This document shows positions 29,601 through 39,931 of a stretch of 64,000 nt of DNA, piece after piece (position 1 is the stretch's first letter; each line of letters begins with the position of its first letter). Location of the stretch: NCBI RefSeq assembly GCF_003968755.1, contig NZ_RYDL01000003.1:62001-126000 (forward strand). The letters run 5' to 3'. The stretch comes from Flavobacterium sp. RSP15. Lineage in GTDB: Bacteria; Bacteroidota; Bacteroidia; Flavobacteriales; Flavobacteriaceae. Under the pieces are notes generated by a model that saw nothing but the letters and a program-made list of their open reading frames with translations, was not told where the DNA came from and did not search any database. The translations under genes and the position numbers were made by a program.

Positions 29601-30003
29601 TAAAACCGCTTTTTACTAAAAGTCAGAACAGAATTATATTTTAAAGCTAGTCTTTAAATCTAACTAACAGTTTCTATGGTATTACACTGAACTTCCGCAC
29701 AACGGACAGCTTGGTTTATGAAAGGATATTAAACGGGTGATATCTCTCAAGTAAATACTTTTGCAGGAATTAATGTAAGAAATATTTAATTTAGTATGAA
29801 TACTGAACTTTACATTATTTTCATTTTTTAACTTATATAATTAGTCCCCCTAAGGCTTTAGTAAAGGGTCAGACTAAAAATAACGTACTCGCTTTAAGTA
29901 AACAAAGTTAAACAATAAAACCATAACAGGGAAATTAGCAGTACCTTTGCGCCAAATTAAAGGAGTAAACTAAATAATAGTGTTTGCTTCATAAACACCA
30001 TTT
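29601..30003 (+). promoter_or_regulatory. rhlE upstream region with a TAnnTTTG box
   Basis: A 403-base spacer without a gene. TACCTTTG at 29942-29949 matches the -7 consensus exactly and stands 54 bases before the start codon at 30004. The -33 position is not convincing. The leader may be cold-responsive, as in many DEAD-box helicase genes, but no specific element was seen. Confidence 0.5.
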
Positions 30004-31284
30004 ATGTCATTTAACTCATTAGGCTTATCGGATGCTTTACTTAAAGCCATCAGCAAAAAAGGATACACAACCCCTTCTCCAATACAACAAAAAGCAATTC
30101 CACCCATTTTAGAAGGCAAAGATGTATTAGCATCCGCACAAACGGGAACAGGAAAAACGGCTGGTTTTACACTGCCTATTTTACAATTATTATCGCAAGG
30201 GCAACAGTTGCGACAAAGGCCCATTCGTGCTTTAATATTAACGCCAACCAGAGAATTAGCCGCACAAATATTAGCCAATATAAAAGAATACAGTGAATTT
30301 TTAGACTTAAAAAGCACCGTTATTTTTGGAGGTGTAAACCAGAATCCACAAGTTACCCAACTGCGTCAGGGTATCGATATTTTAGTCGCCACACCAGGTC
30401 GGTTAATCGATTTGCAAAACCAAGGATTAATATCGCTTGCCAAAGTTGAAATCTTAGTTTTAGATGAAGCGGATCGCATGCTAGATATGGGTTTTGTACG
30501 AGACATTGAGCGCATTATAAAAGTATTACCTGCAAAAAGGCAAAATTTGATGTTTTCGGCAACCTTTTCAACAGATATAAAGAAATTGGCCATGGGCATT
30601 TTGCATCATCCCGTTCATGTGGAAGCAACCCCAGAAAATACAACCGTGGATGCTATTACTCAAATAGTGTATCCTGTTGCCAAAGAGAAAAAAACAGAAC
30701 TCATCATTAAATTGATTACAGAGGGAAACTGGAAACAAATTTTGGTTTTCACCCGTACGAAACAAGGTGCTAATAAGCTGACGGAAAGCATGATTAGTGC
30801 CGGAATTAAAGCAGCTGCTATTCACGGAAATAAAGGCCAGGGAGCACGTACCAAAGCCTTGGCGGGCTTCAAAGACGGAAGCCTGACCGCGTTGGTCGCT
30901 ACAGATATTGCGGCCAGAGGTCTGGATATACCATTATTACCACATGTGGTCAATTTTGAATTACCCAACATTCCAGAAGATTACGTTCACCGCATAGGCC
31001 GTACAGGAAGAGCTGGAGCTAATGGAGAAGCTATTTCATTATTCAGTCCGGACGAAACAGTCTTTCTACGTGATATAGAAAAATTAGTGGGTTTGAAATT
31101 ACCTAAAGAAAACATCAAAGGTTTCGAGCCAGATCCTAACGCTTCCAAAGAACCTATCAAACAAGGACAAGGAAGACAACAACGCGATTCAACTCCGCGA
31201 AAACCAAAAACAGAGACCACAAACCGCACCAGCAATAACAGTTTTGGTCCAAGACGCCCGAGTCAAAATAATGATCGACGTTAA
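30004..31284 (+). CDS. rhlE: DEAD-box RNA helicase, RhlE type
   Basis: A 426-residue ATP-dependent RNA helicase, typically acting in ribosome assembly, RNA decay or cold adaptation. Motifs in order: Q motif [14 protein letters not shown] (about 21-34), [13 protein letters not shown] near 45, PTRELAAQI near 83, the DEAD box in [14 protein letters not shown] near 152, SAT near 183, [13 protein letters not shown] near 298 and [10 protein letters not shown] near 327. The tail after residue 365 is basic, disordered and rich in asparagine, arginine, proline and glutamine. The 3' end of this gene and its downstream region are repeated near 40.9 kb. Confidence 0.95.
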   Translation: MSFNSLGLSDALLKAISKKGYTTPSPIQQKAIPPILEGKDVLASAQTGTGKTAGFTLPILQLLSQGQQLRQRPIRALILTPTRELAAQILANIKEYSEFLDLKSTVIFGGVNQNPQVTQLRQGIDILVATPGRLIDLQNQGLISLAKVEILVLDEADRMLDMGFVRDIERIIKVLPAKRQNLMFSATFSTDIKKLAMGILHHPVHVEATPENTTVDAITQIVYPVAKEKKTELIIKLITEGNWKQILVFTRTKQGANKLTESMISAGIKAAAIHGNKGQGARTKALAGFKDGSLTALVATDIAARGLDIPLLPHVVNFELPNIPEDYVHRIGRTGRAGANGEAISLFSPDETVFLRDIEKLVGLKLPKENIKGFEPDPNASKEPIKQGQGRQQRDSTPRKPKTETTNRTSNNSFGPRRPSQNNDRR

Positions 31285-31373
31285 ACTAAATAATAGTTTA
31301 AGAAAATACATTTTTTTTAGGAGCAGAACGAGTTCGTTTTTTAAGAACGTATTTCCCGCTATACACTACAATC

Positions 31374-31414
31374 TTTACACCCTGTCAGAGTTTTGAACCC
31401 TGACAGGGTGTAAA
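31374..31414 (+). terminator. Stem-loop downstream of rhlE
   Basis: tttacaccctgtcag (31374-31388) and ctgacagggtgtaaa (31400-31414) form a perfect 15-base stem with an 11-base loop. It is followed by ggattttcattt, only weakly T-rich. It probably ends rhlE transcription. The second copy of the region has an unrelated stem at the same place. Confidence 0.6.
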
Positions 31415-31484
31415 GGATTTTCATTTCTATCGGGGCTATTTAGATCGTTTTTATTTTTATCATAGCATTTTGTATTTAACTCTT

Positions 31485-31556
31485 TGAAAAACAAAGTCGA
31501 GCTCGTTTCCCGCTGCGCGCTGCGCAAAGTCTCCGACTTTGAGTATGTGTTTTTCA
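31485..31556. other. Conserved structured element (possible ncRNA or palindromic repeat)
   Basis: tgaaaaac plus aaagtcg (31485-31499) pair with cgacttt (31534-31540) and gtttttca (31549-31556), separated by an 8-base bulge on the right arm. The enclosed loop is GC-rich (gctgcgcgctgcgc). The identical stem recurs at 41140-41211 in the second copy. Its function is unknown. Confidence 0.5.
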
Positions 31557-31577
31557 GTCTCCGACTGATCTTAAAAC

Positions 31578-31922
31578 CCCGATAGGCGGATTTGCAATGG
31601 GGCTATTCAAACCGCTTAATCGGGGCTCAAAACTACTCTTGTTGGTTTCAACTATATCCAAAAGCACAGCTATCATTGACCATCAGCAGATTGTTTTTCT
31701 TATAAGACAATAACTATTTATAAAAATTCTGCAAAATCAGAAAATGTTTAAAGAACTTTTGTTAAAAGAATGGCTGAATGATATTTATTTCTATTAATAG
31801 TTAATTTTATATTAGCATTCAAAACACAATACTTGATCCAATTAATTTAAAATTTTAAACGTAAAAAAGGAGCTCTGCTATACAAACAGAACTCCTTTTT
31901 AACTTTAAAACTAAATTTTTAT
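31578..31922 (-). terminator. Spacer with the susD terminator
   Basis: At 31864-31900, aaaaaggagctctg and cagaactccttttt form a strong stem with a short loop. Read on the minus strand it precedes a T run just after the susD stop, so it ends the SusCD transcript. Elsewhere the spacer is AT-rich and shows no gene. Confidence 0.65.
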
Positions 31923-33278
31923 TTAATACCCATCATTTTGAGTTAAGTTTTTATTTACATCTATTTCTCTTCTCGGAATAGGTAAAATTAAATTATTGGC
32001 ATCGTAAGGAAGAGATCCAATATTTTGTTTTAATCGTTTTGCATCAAATAAAGCAAATCCTTCAAAAGATAATTCTCTTTTTCTTTCCATTAAAATAGTA
32101 GCCAAATCAACAGTGATAAATAGAGCTGCACCCGAACGTTGGCGTAGTATATTAACATCATTAACAGGAGAAAGCCCTGTAACCGTTCCTAGTCTAAAAT
32201 TAGACTCAGCCCTTGTTAAATACATTTCAGCTAGACGTAGCATTGGTATATTCGCAAATTGGCTTTTCCATTTTGTTGTACACCACCATTTTGCTTTGTA
32301 AAAGAAATCGGCTCTCTTATCATTCGGATCATCATAAATATCCCAATGCTGTGATAAAATTTCCACATCTGGATTTCCCACGCGACCTCCAAAAGCAGAA
32401 CCGGCCCAAAACACATTAAAATCATTAGAGCTAGCATCCTGACTCGTTATTTGCCAAGCAAATAAATCTTCATTTGAATTTTCTAAATTATTAAATGCTT
32501 GTGCAAAAGTAGTCGTTAAAGTCGCGGAACTTTCATTAATAACGATATCAGCCATATTTCGGGCATTGGCATAGTCTCCTTTTTGCAAATAAACTCTAGC
32601 AAGAAGTGCCGCTGCACTGTATTTTGTTGCAAAAATATCATTCGATGCTGGTAACAAAGTGTAAGCATCTTTTAAATCCGCAATAACCTGAGTGTATACT
32701 TCTTCTAAAGTGTTCCTTTTAGGAAATTCAATCTGACTAGGATCCAGCACCCCTCTAAGAACAATAGGAACTCCAAGCTGACTATTTACGGATCCCGAAA
32801 CATAGGGTTTCGCAAATAATCGTGCCAAATCAAAATATACCAGACCTCTAAGGAATTTTGCTTCTCCTTCGGTAACATCTTTATCAGCCACGTCGGTGAT
32901 TACAGCTAAATTATCAAGTACGATATTAACGTGATTACTAATTCCATATCCGTTTAGCCAAATACTTGCAACAAAACTATTGTCCGTTAAAATAGCTTTC
33001 TCATTATATTCTCCTGGTTGAATATAAGTTCCGTTCCAATAAAGATCACCATCATTGGCCAGTAATTCTGAAGCTAGTGCGATTCCACCGCCATAACTAG
33101 AACTGGACCTCGCAACACCGTAAGCATTGATTAAAATCTTATGTATGTTCTCTGGAGTTGAAATGGCTACCTCTTTTGAAATGGCTTGTTCCGGCTTAAT
33201 ATCCAAGTTATCATCACAACCCACAAAGAAGATAGTAAGTAATGACATTAAAATTATTATGTAGTTATACTTTTTCAT
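31923..33278 (-). CDS. SusD/RagB-family nutrient-binding lipoprotein
   Basis: A 451-residue outer-surface lipoprotein that caps a SusC channel and binds the nutrient. The signal ends at MSLLTIFFVGC, then DDNLDIKPEQAISKEVA as usual. LVYFDLARLFAKPY, GVPIVLRGVLDPSQIE and ALLARVYLQKGDYANARNMAD are the tetratricopeptide-like SusD core. The C-terminal RAESNFRLG, DVNILRQRSG and RKRELSFEGFALFDAKRL are the standard SusD/RagB ending. It follows susC by 11 bases. There is no adjacent sigma/anti-sigma or hybrid two-component regulator. Confidence 0.94.
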   Translation of the reverse strand: MKKYNYIIILMSLLTIFFVGCDDNLDIKPEQAISKEVAISTPENIHKILINAYGVARSSSSYGGGIALASELLANDGDLYWNGTYIQPGEYNEKAILTDNSFVASIWLNGYGISNHVNIVLDNLAVITDVADKDVTEGEAKFLRGLVYFDLARLFAKPYVSGSVNSQLGVPIVLRGVLDPSQIEFPKRNTLEEVYTQVIADLKDAYTLLPASNDIFATKYSAAALLARVYLQKGDYANARNMADIVINESSATLTTTFAQAFNNLENSNEDLFAWQITSQDASSNDFNVFWAGSAFGGRVGNPDVEILSQHWDIYDDPNDKRADFFYKAKWWCTTKWKSQFANIPMLRLAEMYLTRAESNFRLGTVTGLSPVNDVNILRQRSGAALFITVDLATILMERKRELSFEGFALFDAKRLKQNIGSLPYDANNLILPIPRREIDVNKNLTQNDGY

Positions 33279-33289
33279 AAATGTTTTAT

Positions 33290-36200
33290 TTATAGATCAA
33301 TATTTAATCCAATAGTAATTGTTTTAGCAGGAGGAGCGGAATAAAATGCAATTCCTTTTTGAATATTAGAATCGCCATTATTATCAAAAGAGGCTTCTGG
33401 ATCATATCCACTATAATTAGTAAAGGTTAGCAGATTGACTCCTGTTAAGTAAAGTCGTACCCTGTCGACAGACAATTTTTGAATGAGTGTTTTAGGAAGC
33501 GTATATCCTAAAGATAAATTTCTTAATCGAACAAAATCAGTTTTTTCTAAATAACGTGTTGAGGCTTGTTGCCCGTTTGTAGAATACATTCTGGCTTGAG
33601 GTACCATAGTAATATCCCCCGGATTTTGCCATCTATTTAACTGATCCGTTGTTTGATTGTCTTCATATCGGGCATTCCCTGATTGGAATTTCCCACCTTC
33701 ATTATACATAGAAGATCCCCATTCGCCTTGAAAAGTAAAAGAAAAATCAAAATTTCTAAAAGATACCGTATTGGTCATTCCTGTCATAAACGTAGGATAT
33801 GGACTTCCTGAAATTACTCTTTGTGCTTCACTATAATTATTAGTTGTTGATTTATCTAAACTACCATCTGGATTTGCCGTATTTCGATAAAATAAAGCAT
33901 CTCCATTTGCGGGGTCAACCCCAGCATATTCCACTATATAAAAAGAGGAAATGGTTTCACCTACCCTAACAATATTATGTCCAGCTACAATATCTCCACC
34001 AGGCAAAGCAGTCACTTTATTATCTAAAGTCGAAAGGTTTAAAGACGTTTTCCAATTAAAATTAGTTGTTTTGATATTGGTAGTATTCAATACAAATTCA
34101 AACCCTTTATTAGTCAAAGATCCTACATTACGAGTTAAAGAACTCCAGCCTGAAGTTCCCGGAAGTGGTTCATTTAATAAAAGATCATTTGTTTTTTTAA
34201 CGTAATAATCAATTTCACCGCTTACTCTGCTATTCAATATTCCAAAATCAATTCCCACATCAAATTGATTTGTCTTTTCCCATTTTAAATCTTGATTTAC
34301 CAATTGAACTGGATTAATTGCTGATCGTTGATTATAGGAGGATCCTTCAAAAAGACCTAAACTAGCAAAGTTGCCAATACCTGCATTTCCCGTTACTCCA
34401 AAACTTCCTCTAACTTTTAATAAGTTGATGACACCACTGTCTTTCAAAAAATCTTCTTCAGAAATAATCCAACCTGCAGAAGCAGCAGGAAATACTCCGT
34501 ATCGGTTTGATACTCCAAATCGCGAAGAACCGTCATAACGTATGCTTCCTTTTAAGAGGTATTTATCCATAAATGAAAAAGTAGCTCTACCAAAATAGGA
34601 AAGAAAATTATACTTTGTTCTACTTGAAGATCCAGCTATTATTTCAGAAGCACTTTCTATAGTTTGCAGCGCATCTGACGGAAATCCTGTTCCCGCAACA
34701 TATTGCCTGCTTCGAGAACTTTCTTCAAAACTCATTCCTCCAACAAACTCTACGTCATAATCCTCATTAAATGTTTTAGCAAAAGTAAAATAATTATTAA
34801 TACTGTACTTATCCGCCTGAACTGCATTGGCATCTGCATAACCATTAGTAGAAACAGATTCCGTCAGACTTCCTGAAAAATATTCTTCCGTTTGATTGTT
34901 ATTATCATAGCCTAACTCTGTTTTAAAAGTCAATTCAGGCAAAATTTTATATTCCAAATAACTATTCATTAAAGTTCTAAAAATATTTACTCCCCAACTT
35001 CCATTAAATTCTTGCATTAAAAAATTATAATAGATGGTAGATTGATTGTTAGGTGTCACCCCATCGTCTAAATAAGCTGGAGATAAAGGGGATTGTGCCA
35101 CCGCTTGCAATGGAGTTGCAAAAGAATTATCTGCTCCAATTCTTGCAATATTTGTTTTACTTAAACTCGTATTAAGTCCCACTCTTAATCTATCGGAAAC
35201 TTTATGATCTAAATTCCCTCTATAAGAATAACGCTCCAGACTGTTCCCTCTAATAATTCCTTGCGTGTTATTATAACCACCTGAAATAAAGAATACCGTT
35301 TTTTCATCACCTCCTGATATAGAAAAGGTATGGTCTTGAACTGATCCTTTTACCAAGGCTAAATCTTGCCAATCCGTATCAACTTCATTAATTCTCCAAT
35401 TTTTACCATTCCCCTGTTGATCAAAAACACCTCCAGGTTCCGTTAACCATAAATCCGCAGCTCCATAACTATTTGCAGAAGCTTCGGTAAAAAGCTCCGT
35501 ATATTGTGCTGTATTTAACCAGCTCATTTTATTGGTTGCTTCGCTCCAACCTGCAGAGGTGTTCAAAGAGATTTTCGTTTTCCCAGATTTCCCTTGTTTA
35601 GTTGTAATCAAAACAACTCCATTCGTTCCTCGAGCTCCGTAAATGGCGGCAGATGAAGCATCTTTTAATATTTGAATAGATTCAATATCATTAGGATTTA
35701 ATGAAATTAAAGGATTAATGGGAGCGCTTCCCGTACTTTCATTATCATTTATCAATGGCAACCCATCGATTACGTATAAAGGCTCTTGAGACGAAGAAAT
35801 ACTAGAAATTCCTCTTATTCTCATTTTCACACCACCTTCCACTTTACCATTTATTTGAGTAATTTGGACACCCGCAGCTTTACCAACAAGTGCATTTTGC
35901 AAATTTGCTACTGGAATTTGATTAATTTGATCAGAAGAAATAGAAGCGATGTTATCCGTTAATTTACGCTTGGATTGTTTTCCAAAACCAATTACTAGAA
36001 CTTCTTTTAGCTCAGCCGAATCTTCTTTTAAAATTAAATTTAGGGTACTTATCCCTGCTACACTTAATTCCTGAGTTTTTAATCCAATGTAACTAAAGAT
36101 TAAAACGGCATTAGAGCCAACATTTTTAATCGTAAAATTTCCATCCATATCTGTAAGTACGCCATTGGTTGTTCCTTTAACTAAAATAGTGGCTCCTGGA

Positions 36201-36310
36201 AGGGGACCATTAGAATCCGACACTCTACCAGAAACCTCTTGTGAATAGGTCATAGTAGTACAAAACATCGTTAGAAACACCAGCAAGCCTTTGAGTAGAC
36301 TATTTTTCAT
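33290..36310 (-). CDS. SusC/RagA-family TonB-linked outer-membrane transporter
   Basis: A 1006-residue outer-membrane transporter. The signal MKNSLLKGLLVFLTMFC ends near residue 24. A carboxypeptidase-regulatory-like domain (VSGRVSDSNGPLPGATILVKG, about 26-100) follows, then the plug with VLVIGFGKQSKRKLTDNIASI and SIQILKDASSAAIYGARG (about 208-226), and the barrel to the C-terminus. The length is normal. Together with SusD it imports large nutrients driven by TonB. The nearby D-aminoacylase and cyanophycinase-like genes suggest peptides rather than sugars. Confidence 0.95.
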   Translation of the reverse strand: MKNSLLKGLLVFLTMFCTTMTYSQEVSGRVSDSNGPLPGATILVKGTTNGVLTDMDGNFTIKNVGSNAVLIFSYIGLKTQELSVAGISTLNLILKEDSAELKEVLVIGFGKQSKRKLTDNIASISSDQINQIPVANLQNALVGKAAGVQITQINGKVEGGVKMRIRGISSISSSQEPLYVIDGLPLINDNESTGSAPINPLISLNPNDIESIQILKDASSAAIYGARGTNGVVLITTKQGKSGKTKISLNTSAGWSEATNKMSWLNTAQYTELFTEASANSYGAADLWLTEPGGVFDQQGNGKNWRINEVDTDWQDLALVKGSVQDHTFSISGGDEKTVFFISGGYNNTQGIIRGNSLERYSYRGNLDHKVSDRLRVGLNTSLSKTNIARIGADNSFATPLQAVAQSPLSPAYLDDGVTPNNQSTIYYNFLMQEFNGSWGVNIFRTLMNSYLEYKILPELTFKTELGYDNNNQTEEYFSGSLTESVSTNGYADANAVQADKYSINNYFTFAKTFNEDYDVEFVGGMSFEESSRSRQYVAGTGFPSDALQTIESASEIIAGSSSRTKYNFLSYFGRATFSFMDKYLLKGSIRYDGSSRFGVSNRYGVFPAASAGWIISEEDFLKDSGVINLLKVRGSFGVTGNAGIGNFASLGLFEGSSYNQRSAINPVQLVNQDLKWEKTNQFDVGIDFGILNSRVSGEIDYYVKKTNDLLLNEPLPGTSGWSSLTRNVGSLTNKGFEFVLNTTNIKTTNFNWKTSLNLSTLDNKVTALPGGDIVAGHNIVRVGETISSFYIVEYAGVDPANGDALFYRNTANPDGSLDKSTTNNYSEAQRVISGSPYPTFMTGMTNTVSFRNFDFSFTFQGEWGSSMYNEGGKFQSGNARYEDNQTTDQLNRWQNPGDITMVPQARMYSTNGQQASTRYLEKTDFVRLRNLSLGYTLPKTLIQKLSVDRVRLYLTGVNLLTFTNYSGYDPEASFDNNGDSNIQKGIAFYSAPPAKTITIGLNIDL

Positions 36311-37393
36311 AAATAATAAATAAGTTAGTTAATACCTGTTGTTATTTGTTATAATTTTAACAAATATACACAAATAAGTTAAGAAAATATTAATTGATAA
36401 CTGATAATAATCAAAAGAGAAGGAATTAAATTTAAAATAGGAAATAATTTACCAAGCGTTAAAGAGTATCGCTTTGAATAAAAAAATTTAAGCAACAAAG
36501 CCTAAAACATTAAAAATCATAACTTTAGAATACAAAACAAGGAGGTGATAATTTGTTTTTAAAAGGTATAAAAATCTTAAAAAATTATACTCATTTTTAA
36601 AAAAATAAATAAAATATAGGTTAGCACGTGTTAAAATAATAAAATATGAAATTAAAATTTGGTATTCATACAAAAAAAAGAAAATATCGTTTACATTTTT
36701 TAACAAAAAACAAAGTACTATTAAATAGTAAATTTCCGTTTTTCCGTGAGAATTCAGAACAAGAGAATAATCAGTCATAATGTAAATCCCTTTCTTTTTG
36801 AATCGATTGCAAAACTGACTGTATTCTCTAATTTATTTTTAATTTCATGCTCTACAAAACCATAACTCTTATACTCTTTTGGGACATAAACCAGAATTAA
36901 ATGTTTTTTAACGCGAATAATCTCTGTTGTTTGTTTTAAAACGGAAATATTTATTGCCTAAACCAAAAGATATCGGATGCCTTACATCCAATACATTTTC
37001 TATGACTATGCCGATGAAAGTGGACATTCTATAACATCTCCACGAATTGAGGCCGAAATGGTTGTGTTTTTTGCTTTTTTACAAACTGCAAAACGCTATT
37101 TTAATTTCACATCGAATCCTGTTTTTTTGATTACTTTTATCATTTTCTCATTCGAAAAGAATCAATGCAGGCTTTTAAACTTGGAGGAATAGAATCCAAT
37201 AATTACAAAAAAAATAAAATATAGAAAAAATAATGTTCACTTTCTTTAAATATCAGTTTTTCTACTTGAAAGCTAGTCTTGTATTAAAAAATAAATTGTA
37301 TTTTGGATCAATTCGATAGTTAATCCCATAGAAATTAATTGTAATTTTTTAACTAAAAAGATGGAAATTGCTGTAATAAACTCGATACTGATT
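36311..37393. other. Long AT-rich divergent spacer with a susC promoter
   Basis: A spacer of 1083 bases between divergently transcribed genes. On the minus strand TATATTTG (complement of 36361-36368) fits the TAnnTTTG -7 box about 50 bases before the susC start. Short frames at 36488-36778 and 36977-37192 have extreme or unrecognised composition and I do not accept them as genes. The size is large for this genome and may hold decayed sequence or regulatory sites. Confidence 0.5.
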
Positions 37394-39889
37394 ATGAAAA
37401 AACTGTTATTCCTTCTACTGTTTCTTGTTCCCATTATCATTTTTTCACAAGAATCCAAAAAAATTGCTCATATTGATTCTGTACTGAATTATTTGCATCA
37501 ACGACAACTTTTTAACGGCAGCCTATTGATTGGAAAAGAAGGAAAAATCCTTTATAAAAAAACATTTGGCAATGCAGACCCAAAAAATGACACTCCCTTA
37601 AATAATTCTTCAGCATTCAACCTTGCTTCTGTCTCCAAGCAGTTCTTTTCGATGATGATTATGATATTAAAAGAACAAGGTAAATTGAATTATGACGAAT
37701 CTGTACAAAAATATTTACCAAACTTTCCATACAACAACATCAGCATTCGTCAACTGATGAATCATACTTCGGGACTTCCCGATTATTTCGAAATAGCGAA
37801 AGGCGACATGACATTGCTCGATACACTCAGCAATAAATCGTTGTTGGAATTACTAGCCCTCAAAAAACCAAATCTTGTTTTTCAGTCAGGAGAAAAATGG
37901 CAGTACTGCGATACTAATTATGCCATACTTGCCTCCGTCCTGGAAATGGTTTCTGGTAGCACGTCCGACAAATTTTTTCAGCAATATATAGCTGCTCCAC
38001 TTAAAATGAACAACAGTTATGTCTATCATTTGAAGATGAAATCCTATCCGCCATCACGCGTTTTTGGTATGCGATATGAAGGAGGAAAACCATTGTCTAA
38101 TGACCTGATTCGTTTTGATGGCGTAGTTGGCGATTGCAATGTGTATGCTTCGGCAGAAGATCTATATAAATGGGATCAGGCACTCTACACCGGAAAAATT
38201 TTAAACAAATCAAGCTTCGCAGAAGCGATCACAGCCGGGAAACTAAATAATGGTGCCGAAACTAAATATGGTTTTGGCTGGGACATAATAGAGCCTGGAA
38301 AAACGGTGGCACATACTGGCAATTGGGTTGGTTTCAATGCCGCCATCATTCGATACATCGATAAAAATCAAACACTAATTATACTTGACAATTCTTCTAA
38401 TTCTTATGCAAACAAGTTGATCCCGAATATTTGGGAAGAAAAACTCATTGCACTTCCACAAACCCAGCTTATTACCAATATAAAAGTAATTGATGGAACG
38501 GGCCTTCCGGCTTATGCCGCTAATGTTCGCCTTGTGGATGATCGCATACAAGACATCGGATCACTAAAGGTTTTCAAGAATGAAAGTACTACCGACGGAA
38601 AAGGAAAAGTACTGGCTCCTGGTTTTATTGACAGCCATAGTCATCATGCCTCAGGACTTGATGAAAAACCTGAAGGAATCGCAGCAACAAACCAAGGTAT
38701 TACAACTATTGTAATAGGGCAAGATGGAGAATCAGTACCCATCGACACAATACTTTCATCGATAAAAAAAATCCCCGTAAGTATAAATATCGCTACATAC
38801 ACCGGACAGGCTTGGTTACGCGAAAAAATAATGAAGGATGATGTAGGTAGAAAAGCTACTACTCTTGAAATTGATGCTATGAAAATTTTGCTAGCATCTG
38901 AGATGGATAAAGGTTCGCTTGGACTTAGCACTGGACTTGAATACGAGGCAGCTTATTACAGTAGTCGCGATGAAGTAGTTGAACTTGCCAAAGTAGCTGC
39001 CTCCAAAGGCGGGCGTTACATTAGCCACATTCGCAGCGAAGATATGCATCTCGATGAAGCTATTGATGAAATTATTGATATTGGAAGAGAGGCAAAAATT
39101 CCTGTTCAAATCTCTCATTTAAAAATTGCCATGCGTAGTAGATGGGGCAATTCTGGTCTTATTCTTAAAAAATTACAACAGGCACGACTCGAAGGTATCA
39201 ATATCACAGCCGATGTATATCCTTATACCATGTGGAATTCTACGCCGAGGGTTTTATTTCCAGAGAAAGATTTTGACAATCTCGCCAGTGCTGAATTTGC
39301 AACACAAGAATTGTTTGATCCTGCTAATTCAGTAATGGTCCGTTACGCACCAAGTCCTACTTGGCAAGGAAAAACGGTGACCGAAATTGCTGCAATAAAT
39401 AATGAAACTGCTGCGCAGGCACTCTTGCGCATCATTCGCGAGACATCAGCAATCGGTCAGGATGGAACTATTGTGGCAAAATCAATGAGTGAAACTGACA
39501 TCAGCAATTTCCTCAAGTGGCCTTTTAGCAACGTCTGTTCTGATGGGTCGATGGGTGGACATCCTCGTGGACATGGTTCTTTCTCCCGAGTGCTGGGTCG
39601 CTATGTCCGTGAGCAAAAACTGATACCACTAGAAACGGCCATACAAAAGATGACTAGCTTATCTGCAGAAAACGTAGGCATAAAAAATCGCGGACTCATT
39701 GCCCCAGGTTACTTTGCCGATTTAGTCTTGTTTGATCCTAATACTATAATGGATAATGCCACAGTAAGCAATCCTACGGCTCTTTCCACAGGAATACAGA
39801 GCGTATGGGTAAATGGAAAACTAGTTTATAACGAGCAAAAATCAGTTCCGAATTTTACGGGTAAGTTTATTAAAATGGAAAAAAATTAA
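37394..39889 (+). CDS. Secreted beta-lactamase-like / N-acyl-D-amino-acid deacylase fusion
   Basis: An 831-residue exported fusion. The ATG at 37394 gives the clean signal MKKLLFLLLFLVPIIIFSQ; an upstream start at 37361 would precede it with MEIAVINSILI. Part 1 (about 25-360) is a serine beta-lactamase/D-peptidase fold. NLASVSKQFFSM has the S-x-x-K nucleophile near 79, QYCDTNYAIL near 170 has Y-x-D where the usual box is Y-x-N, and VAHTGNWVGF replaces K-T-G. Part 2 (about 365-830) is a D-aminoacylase-type amidohydrolase: APGFIDSHSHHASGLD gives the H-x-H metal site near 415, HIRSEDMHLDEAIDE near 545, and CSDGSMGGHPRGHG near 715. Predicted role: cleaving and deacylating D-amino-acid peptides in the periplasm. 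Confidence 0.9.
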   Translation: MKKLLFLLLFLVPIIIFSQESKKIAHIDSVLNYLHQRQLFNGSLLIGKEGKILYKKTFGNADPKNDTPLNNSSAFNLASVSKQFFSMMIMILKEQGKLNYDESVQKYLPNFPYNNISIRQLMNHTSGLPDYFEIAKGDMTLLDTLSNKSLLELLALKKPNLVFQSGEKWQYCDTNYAILASVLEMVSGSTSDKFFQQYIAAPLKMNNSYVYHLKMKSYPPSRVFGMRYEGGKPLSNDLIRFDGVVGDCNVYASAEDLYKWDQALYTGKILNKSSFAEAITAGKLNNGAETKYGFGWDIIEPGKTVAHTGNWVGFNAAIIRYIDKNQTLIILDNSSNSYANKLIPNIWEEKLIALPQTQLITNIKVIDGTGLPAYAANVRLVDDRIQDIGSLKVFKNESTTDGKGKVLAPGFIDSHSHHASGLDEKPEGIAATNQGITTIVIGQDGESVPIDTILSSIKKIPVSINIATYTGQAWLREKIMKDDVGRKATTLEIDAMKILLASEMDKGSLGLSTGLEYEAAYYSSRDEVVELAKVAASKGGRYISHIRSEDMHLDEAIDEIIDIGREAKIPVQISHLKIAMRSRWGNSGLILKKLQQARLEGINITADVYPYTMWNSTPRVLFPEKDFDNLASAEFATQELFDPANSVMVRYAPSPTWQGKTVTEIAAINNETAAQALLRIIRETSAIGQDGTIVAKSMSETDISNFLKWPFSNVCSDGSMGGHPRGHGSFSRVLGRYVREQKLIPLETAIQKMTSLSAENVGIKNRGLIAPGYFADLVLFDPNTIMDNATVSNPTALSTGIQSVWVNGKLVYNEQKSVPNFTGKFIKMEKN

Positions 39890-39931
39890 ATACAAAAAAG
39901 CAATCAAAATAATTATAAAACACCTAAAACC

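Larger units (their letters stand above)
31216..31577. repeat. Duplicated segment, copy 1: rhlE 3' end plus downstream region
   Basis: About 362 bases covering the last 22 codons of rhlE and 293 bases beyond match 40883-41231, nearly identically over the non-coding part. Contents in order: the rhlE tail, a stop, ttttttttaggagcagaacg, a perfect 15-base stem-loop at 31374-31414, the shared block tttctatcggggctatttag and a structured element at 31485-31556. The two copies differ in the stem-loop sequence and by synonymous codons. Confidence 0.9.

Noticed and set aside
36488..36778. 96-codon minus-strand frame in the susC upstream spacer
   Set aside because: Composition is almost entirely F, L, Y, I, N as expected from AT-rich non-coding DNA, with no motif, ribosome site or family resemblance.
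36977..37192. 71-codon plus-strand frame before the D-aminoacylase fusion
   Set aside because: No recognisable feature. It could be decayed sequence, but I could not read a coherent family in any frame.
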